Source: Mixta sp031457955 (lineage in GTDB: Bacteria; Pseudomonadota; Gammaproteobacteria; Enterobacterales; Enterobacteriaceae). From it: a DNA stretch of 64,000 nt. The notes below the pieces were generated by a model. The model saw only the letters and a list, made by a program, of their open reading frames with translations, was not told where the DNA came from and made no database searches. Position numbers and translations under genes: made by a program. This document shows, in pieces, positions 60,095 to 64,000 of this stretch (position 1 is the stretch's first letter; each line of letters begins with the position of its first letter). Where the stretch lies: assembly GCF_031457955.1 (NCBI RefSeq), contig NZ_JAVDXN010000004.1, positions 62,001 through 126,000 of the forward strand, written 5' to 3'.

Positions 60095-60742
60095 ATGTCC
60101 GACAATATAAAAACGATTACGGTAAAACTTGCTGCCTTTGTTGGCTGCGCCCTCTTTCTGGCGCTAATGATGGGGTTGATTTTTATTGATGTACACTGGA
60201 TGAACAACGCGCTGCATGAAACGTCGTTCACCGAAGTCTTTCAGGAGATCGAGCTGGGCGCGATCGCGCTGATGTTCTTTGCCCAGGCGTACCGGCAGGT
60301 AAATCTGCGCTACAGCCTGCTGCTGATTGGCGGTTTTTTTACCTGCATGCTGATCCGTGAAATGGATTTTCTGTTTGACCGCGTCCATCACGGTGCCTGG
60401 GTCTGGTTCGCGCTGGCGGTGACGCTTATCTGCCTGTGGCGCGCGGCACGGCATCTTCCTGCAACGCTCTCCGGACTGGTGAATTTTCTGCGTCATCCCA
60501 GCTGGAACATGATGGCGGCGGGCCTGCTGACCATTTTAATTTTCTCTCGTCTGTTTGGCATGCATGAGCTGTGGGAAACGCTGATGCTCGACGGCTATAA
60601 CCGCACGGTGAAAAATATGGCGGAAGAGGGCACCGAACTGCTGGGATACAGTTTTTGTCTGCTTGCCAGCCTGCGCTATCTTTGGGATCTCTGCCGCCTG
60701 AAACCGGAAAAAACCGGCATCGCCTGGCAGTCTCAGTACTAA
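60095..60742 (+). CDS. Inner-membrane protein of unknown function
   Basis: This 215-residue protein starts at ATG 60095 after AGGGAAA; the frame is open further upstream but overlaps the tag start region without a site. Five or six membrane helices are seen (about 9-31, 48-64, 71-86, 97-115, 136-152, 182-197) with short loops. No family is recognised with confidence. A hairpin with a T-run follows the stop. It is unrelated to the neighbouring dnaT genes. Confidence 0.75.
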   Translation: MSDNIKTITVKLAAFVGCALFLALMMGLIFIDVHWMNNALHETSFTEVFQEIELGAIALMFFAQAYRQVNLRYSLLLIGGFFTCMLIREMDFLFDRVHHGAWVWFALAVTLICLWRAARHLPATLSGLVNFLRHPSWNMMAAGLLTILIFSRLFGMHELWETLMLDGYNRTVKNMAEEGTELLGYSFCLLASLRYLWDLCRLKPEKTGIAWQSQY

Positions 60743-60756
60743 GCAACAGGCGATTC

Positions 60757-60790
60757 CAGGCGCTAAACTTGATAGAATAGCGCCTGTTTT
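60757..60790 (+). terminator. Terminator before dnaT
   Basis: CAGGCGCTA (60757-60765) and TAGCGCCTG (60778-60786) form a 9-bp stem with a 12-nt loop followed by TTTT. It ends the membrane-protein gene 15 nt after its stop. dnaT would need its own promoter downstream or some read-through. Confidence 0.65.
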
Positions 60791-60843
60791 GGCTGCGGTA
60801 GCAGCCCGTGACGTTTTGCCTGCAACAGAATCCGGAAATTACC

Positions 60844-61386
60844 ATGTCTGTCAAAATCTTAACCTCAACTGTCATTGGTCTCGACGCGTTTCGCCAGGAT
60901 CCGATCGGCGCGCTTTCCGCGGCGAATGCCGGTGCGGTTGCCGTGTTCGATAATAATGCGCCAGTGCTGTATGCGGTAACGCCTGACCGGCTGGCACAGC
61001 TTCTGGAGCTGGAGGCGGCGGCACGCCAGCCGCAGAGCGATGTAACGCTGGATGAACAGCTCTATAATGATGCGCTGACGCAGCCGGTCTCGGTGCCGAT
61101 GGGTAAATTTATGATGTATCCGGGCTGGCGACCGGACGCCGATTTTCAGCGTCAGGCCGCCATTTGGGGCATTGCGCTAAGCGGGCCGGTGACCCCAGCC
61201 GAGCTGGCCGCCTTCACCACCTGGTGGCAGGCGGACGGACGCGCGTTTCATCATATGCAGTGGCAGCAAAAGCTGGCGCGTAGCGTCCAGCAGAGCCGGG
61301 CGGTTAACGGCAGCAGAGCGCAGCGCGATATCAATCAGTTGCCTGAGCCCGATCACACCATCCCTGATGGCTTCCGAGGTGAATAA
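60844..61386 (+). CDS. dnaT: Primosomal protein DnaT (primosomal protein I)
   Basis: DnaT helps reload DnaB through PriA/PriB/DnaC when replication forks restart. The product has 180 residues from ATG 60844 (E. coli 179). The GGxxAVFxNNAPVLYAVTP, then PMGKFMMYPGWRPDADF and HHMQWQQKLARS stretches match the family closely. The last base is shared with the dnaC start (TAATG), so the two are coupled as in E. coli. Confidence 0.95.
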   Translation: MSVKILTSTVIGLDAFRQDPIGALSAANAGAVAVFDNNAPVLYAVTPDRLAQLLELEAAARQPQSDVTLDEQLYNDALTQPVSVPMGKFMMYPGWRPDADFQRQAAIWGIALSGPVTPAELAAFTTWWQADGRAFHHMQWQQKLARSVQQSRAVNGSRAQRDINQLPEPDHTIPDGFRGE

Positions 61387-62126
61387 TGAAAACGCCCGCT
61401 GAGTTATTTAACCGTCTGCATCGCATGATGCCGGCCCACATCAAGCCGAAGTTCCAGAATGGCGAAGAGCTGCTGGCCTGGAATCAGCAGCAGGGCCTTC
61501 AGCGCTCGGAGGCGATTGCGCGTGAAAACCGGGCGATGCGCATGCAGCGAATTCTTGGCCGCTCCGGTATCCGCGAGCTGCATATGAACTGCTCGTTTGA
61601 TAACTATCGCGTGGAAAACGAAGGGCAGCGCAAAGCGTTGGAGCAGGCGCGCCGCTATGCCGATGAGTTCGATCACAGCATCGCCAGCTTTGTCTTTTCC
61701 GGCCGTCCCGGCACCGGTAAAAATCATCTGGCGGCGGCGATTGGCAACCATTTGATCCTGCGCGGCAAAAGCGTGCTGATCGTCACTGTTGCCGACCTGA
61801 TGTCGATCATTAAAGGCACGTTCAGCGGCGACAGCGGTCGTACGGAAGAGCATCTGCTGCACGATTTCAGTACCGTGGATCTACTGGTTATCGATGAAAT
61901 CGGTATGCAAACGGAATCACGCTATGAAAAAGTGATTATCAACCAGATTGTCGATCGGCGCTCCTCCTCGAAACGCCCGACCGGTATGCTGACCAACCTC
62001 GATCATGGCAATATGGTTAAGCTGCTGGGCGAGCGCGTGATGGATCGTATGCGTCTGGGTCAAAGCCTGTGGGTGAATTTCAGCTGGGATAGCCATCGCG
62101 GACGCATTACCGGCAACGAATACTGA
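61386..62126 (+). CDS. dnaC: DNA replication helicase loader DnaC
   Basis: DnaC is the AAA+ protein that loads DnaB at oriC and at restarted forks. The product has 246 residues (E. coli 245). Walker A is GRPGTGKN (106-113), Walker B is DLLVIDEIGMQ, and the C-terminal GQSLWVNFSWDSHRG region is intact. The N-terminal DnaB-binding part is present. It follows dnaT directly and is followed by a terminator. Confidence 0.96.
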   Translation: MKTPAELFNRLHRMMPAHIKPKFQNGEELLAWNQQQGLQRSEAIARENRAMRMQRILGRSGIRELHMNCSFDNYRVENEGQRKALEQARRYADEFDHSIASFVFSGRPGTGKNHLAAAIGNHLILRGKSVLIVTVADLMSIIKGTFSGDSGRTEEHLLHDFSTVDLLVIDEIGMQTESRYEKVIINQIVDRRSSSKRPTGMLTNLDHGNMVKLLGERVMDRMRLGQSLWVNFSWDSHRGRITGNEY

Positions 62127-62132
62127 TTTTGG

Positions 62133-62163
62133 CGCCTGGGCAGAAATTGCGCAGGCGTTTTTC
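62133..62163 (+). terminator. Intrinsic terminator after dnaC
   Basis: CGCCTG (62133-62138) and CAGGCG (62152-62157) pair with a partly structured loop and run into TTTTTC. It lies 6 nt after the dnaC stop. Confidence 0.7.
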
Positions 62164-62273
62164 ATTTCTTCCGCGTTGCCTGCTTTTCGTCAAGTATTGT
62201 AAACCAGCCCATCACCTGTCAGGCTACCGCTTCGTCTGCGCCCGGCGTCTGCGCCTGAAGTAATATCGCCGGA

Positions 62274-63566
62274 ATGCTTTGCGGCGCTCTCGTCCGTGTC
62301 GTCTGTTTCATGATAGTAACTGGGATGATTATGGCTTCACCTGCTGAATCGCGGGCGGAATCGCTGTTGCAGCACCGCTCGTTTGTTGCGTTCTGGCTGG
62401 CGCGCACCTGCTCCAGCTTCGGTTTCCAAATGCTGTCGATCATTGTTGGCTGGCAAATTTACGCCATCACCGGCAAAGCTTTCTATCTCGGTTTAATCGG
62501 GCTGGTGCAGTTTTTGCCCTCGGTGACGCTGGCGCTGTGGGCGGGCCATATTGCTGACCAGCGCGATCGCCGCCGTATCGTCTTCTTTTCCCAACTGGTT
62601 GAATGGCTGGCGATTGTGGCGTTAACGCTGTTAACCCTACTGCATCACAGCGAGGTCTGGACCATTCTGGCGCTGGTGTTTGTGCTGTCGGTGGCGAAAG
62701 TTATGGAAGCGCCTGCGATGCAGTCAATGCTGCCCGCGCTGGTGCCGCCGCGTCTGCTGGCCAGGGCGACGGCCGCCAGCGCCGTGGGCGGTCAGGCGGC
62801 AATGATTATGGGCCCGGCGCTGGGCGGTTTGCTGTATGTGGCAGGCGCATCGGTGGTTTACATGGCTACCGGCCTGCTCTATTTAATCTCAATTGTTATG
62901 GTCAGCCGTTTGCGCTACGAACAGGCTCCGCCGCCGCGTACGCCTGCCACGCTCTCTACCCTGTTTGCTGGCGTACGCTTTATTCGTGAGCGGCCCGATG
63001 TGCTGGGCGTTATCTCGCTGGATCTTTTTGCCGTACTGCTGGGCGGCGCGACCGCGCTGTTGCCTATTTATGCGCATGATATCTTGCATACCGGCCCGCT
63101 TGGGTTAGGGCTGCTGCGTGCCGCGCCTGCGGTTGGCGCGCTGCTGGTCGGATTCTGGCTCAGCCGTCACTCGCTGGAGCGTCACGTTGGCATGATTATG
63201 TTTATCTGTGTGGCGGGCTTTGGCGCGGCGACGCTGGTTTTCGCGCTCTCCAGCTGGTTTTGGCTCTCGATGCTGGCGCTGTTCGCTACCGGCGGCTTCG
63301 ATATGGTCAGCATGGTGATTCGTGGTGCGCTGGTGCAGCTCGATACGCCAGATGAGATGCGCGGACGCGTAAATGCGGTGAATTCGATATTTATCAATAC
63401 CTCTAACCAGCTGGGCGAATTTGAATCGGGCATGCTGGCCGCCTGGCTTGGCGTGGTGCCCGCTGCGGCAATTGGCGGTATCGGTACGCTGGTGGTTGTG
63501 GGTTTATGGATGCGCTGGTTCCCCACGCTGCGCCGTCGTCAACGTCTTGAAAATGAGGCAGTTTAA
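62274..63566 (+). CDS. MFS transporter, EntS-like (DHA3 family)
   Basis: This 12-helix major facilitator is related to the enterobactin exporter EntS and other drug:H+ antiporters of the DHA3 group (FLPSVTLALWAGHIADQRDRRR, then MEAPAMQSMLPALVPPRLLARA). The frame gives up to 430 residues, but the true start is uncertain: ATGs at 62310, 62325 and 62331 (MASPAESRAES) are more likely because the first 19 residues look untypical. The substrate is unknown. It overlaps the next gene by one base (TAATG). Confidence 0.8.
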   Translation: MLCGALVRVVCFMIVTGMIMASPAESRAESLLQHRSFVAFWLARTCSSFGFQMLSIIVGWQIYAITGKAFYLGLIGLVQFLPSVTLALWAGHIADQRDRRRIVFFSQLVEWLAIVALTLLTLLHHSEVWTILALVFVLSVAKVMEAPAMQSMLPALVPPRLLARATAASAVGGQAAMIMGPALGGLLYVAGASVVYMATGLLYLISIVMVSRLRYEQAPPPRTPATLSTLFAGVRFIRERPDVLGVISLDLFAVLLGGATALLPIYAHDILHTGPLGLGLLRAAPAVGALLVGFWLSRHSLERHVGMIMFICVAGFGAATLVFALSSWFWLSMLALFATGGFDMVSMVIRGALVQLDTPDEMRGRVNAVNSIFINTSNQLGEFESGMLAAWLGVVPAAAIGGIGTLVVVGLWMRWFPTLRRRQRLENEAV

Positions 63567-64000
63567 TGATTGTTCGTCCTTATCAGCATTGGTTTTTCCG
63601 TCTGTTTGTCTGGCATGGTTCGGTGCTGCCGGATATTTTGTTCCGGCTGAGCCTGAACCTGATAATGTCCGTTATCGCTGTTATCTGCTTTCACTGGTAT
63701 GAGCGTATCGGTCTACATTTAACCACCGCGCCTTTTAGCCTGTTGGGCATCGCTATCGCTATCTTTCTCGGTTTTCGCAATAACGCCAGCTATGCACGTT
63801 ATACCGAGGCGCGCCAGCTGTGGGGGGCGCTGCTGATTACCCAACGATCTCTGCTGCGTCAGGTAAAGAGCGTGTTAAACGATGAGCAGCAAATTCTGCT
63901 GTTCAGCCAGTTGCTGATCGCTTTTGCCTGGAGCATGAAGCATCAACTGCGCCATACCAGCCCGCAGGCTGATTTACGCCGCCTGTTGCCTGAGCCTTAT
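63566..64000 (+). CDS. Bestrophin-family protein, YneE type (3' end outside window)
   Basis: The first 145 codons of a predicted bestrophin-like chloride channel are visible. The start reads MIVRPYQHWFFRLFVWHGSV, followed by two membrane helices and LGFRNNASYARYTEARQLWG, the conserved family motif (about residues 71-90). Its start overlaps the MFS stop, so the two are probably co-transcribed. The gene is cut by the window edge. Confidence 0.88.
   Translation, partial: MIVRPYQHWFFRLFVWHGSVLPDILFRLSLNLIMSVIAVICFHWYERIGLHLTTAPFSLLGIAIAIFLGFRNNASYARYTEARQLWGALLITQRSLLRQVKSVLNDEQQILLFSQLLIAFAWSMKHQLRHTSPQADLRRLLPEPY

Overview
The window is a stretch of a gammaproteobacterial chromosome from the dnaA region. 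It carries the order yidC-yidD-rnpA-rpmH / dnaA-dnaN-recF-gyrB, then yidA, the dgo operon, yidR-yidQ and ibpA, with proteins close in sequence and length to those of Escherichia coli. This places it firmly in Enterobacterales. The flanking metabolic genes and a SPI-1-like secretion island suggest an Erwiniaceae-type genome (Pantoea, Erwinia or Mixta), but that level is inference. oriC itself is not here; in this order it normally lies elsewhere, between mioC and mnmG.

Layout. 1-8.6 kb: replication and RNA-processing core (yidC partial, yidD, rnpA, rpmH leftward; dnaA, dnaN, recF, gyrB rightward). 8.6-14.6 kb: yidA and the D-galactonate operon dgoRKADT with a recognisable DgoR operator pair. 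14.7-19.4 kb: an MFS transporter with a 2-hydroxyacid dehydrogenase, yidR, yidQ, and the heat-shock gene ibpA with a sigma-32 promoter. 19.4-23.4 kb: eamA, avtA and an exported DUF4432-type epimerase-like protein.

23.5-51.4 kb: a complete type III secretion island of the Inv/Mxi-Spa (SPI-1) class, visibly richer in A+T than its flanks. Gene order is sctD-F-I-J-K-L, a small unknown gene, a lipoprotein, an InvF-type AraC regulator, sctC-W-V, an InvB-type chaperone, sctN-O-P-Q-R-S-T-U, a SicA-type chaperone, translocators sctE and sctB, tip protein sctA, and then a 1494-residue repeat protein where SPI-1 has sipA. On the opposite strand follow a ToxR/HilA-type winged-helix regulator and a lone acyl carrier protein (IacP-like). 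No integrase, transposase or tRNA is visible at either edge.

51.8-57.2 kb: a leftward 2-ketogluconate operon (kguE, kguK, kguT, a ghrB/kguD reductase) with a PtxS-like LacI regulator and a perfect palindromic operator. 57.3-64 kb: fsr-like transporter, yiaD, tag, a membrane protein of unknown function, dnaT-dnaC, an EntS-like MFS transporter and a partial bestrophin-family gene.

The most unusual object is the 1494-residue protein. Its C-terminal two thirds consist of exactly 21 units of 37 residues interrupted by four copies of a second module, with base composition very unlike its own A+T-rich N-terminal part. It is probably a secreted effector. Other points of note are a clear internal ribosome-binding site and GTG start inside sctQ, a 208-bp spacer between dnaN and recF, and a hairpin between the sctB and sctA translocator genes.
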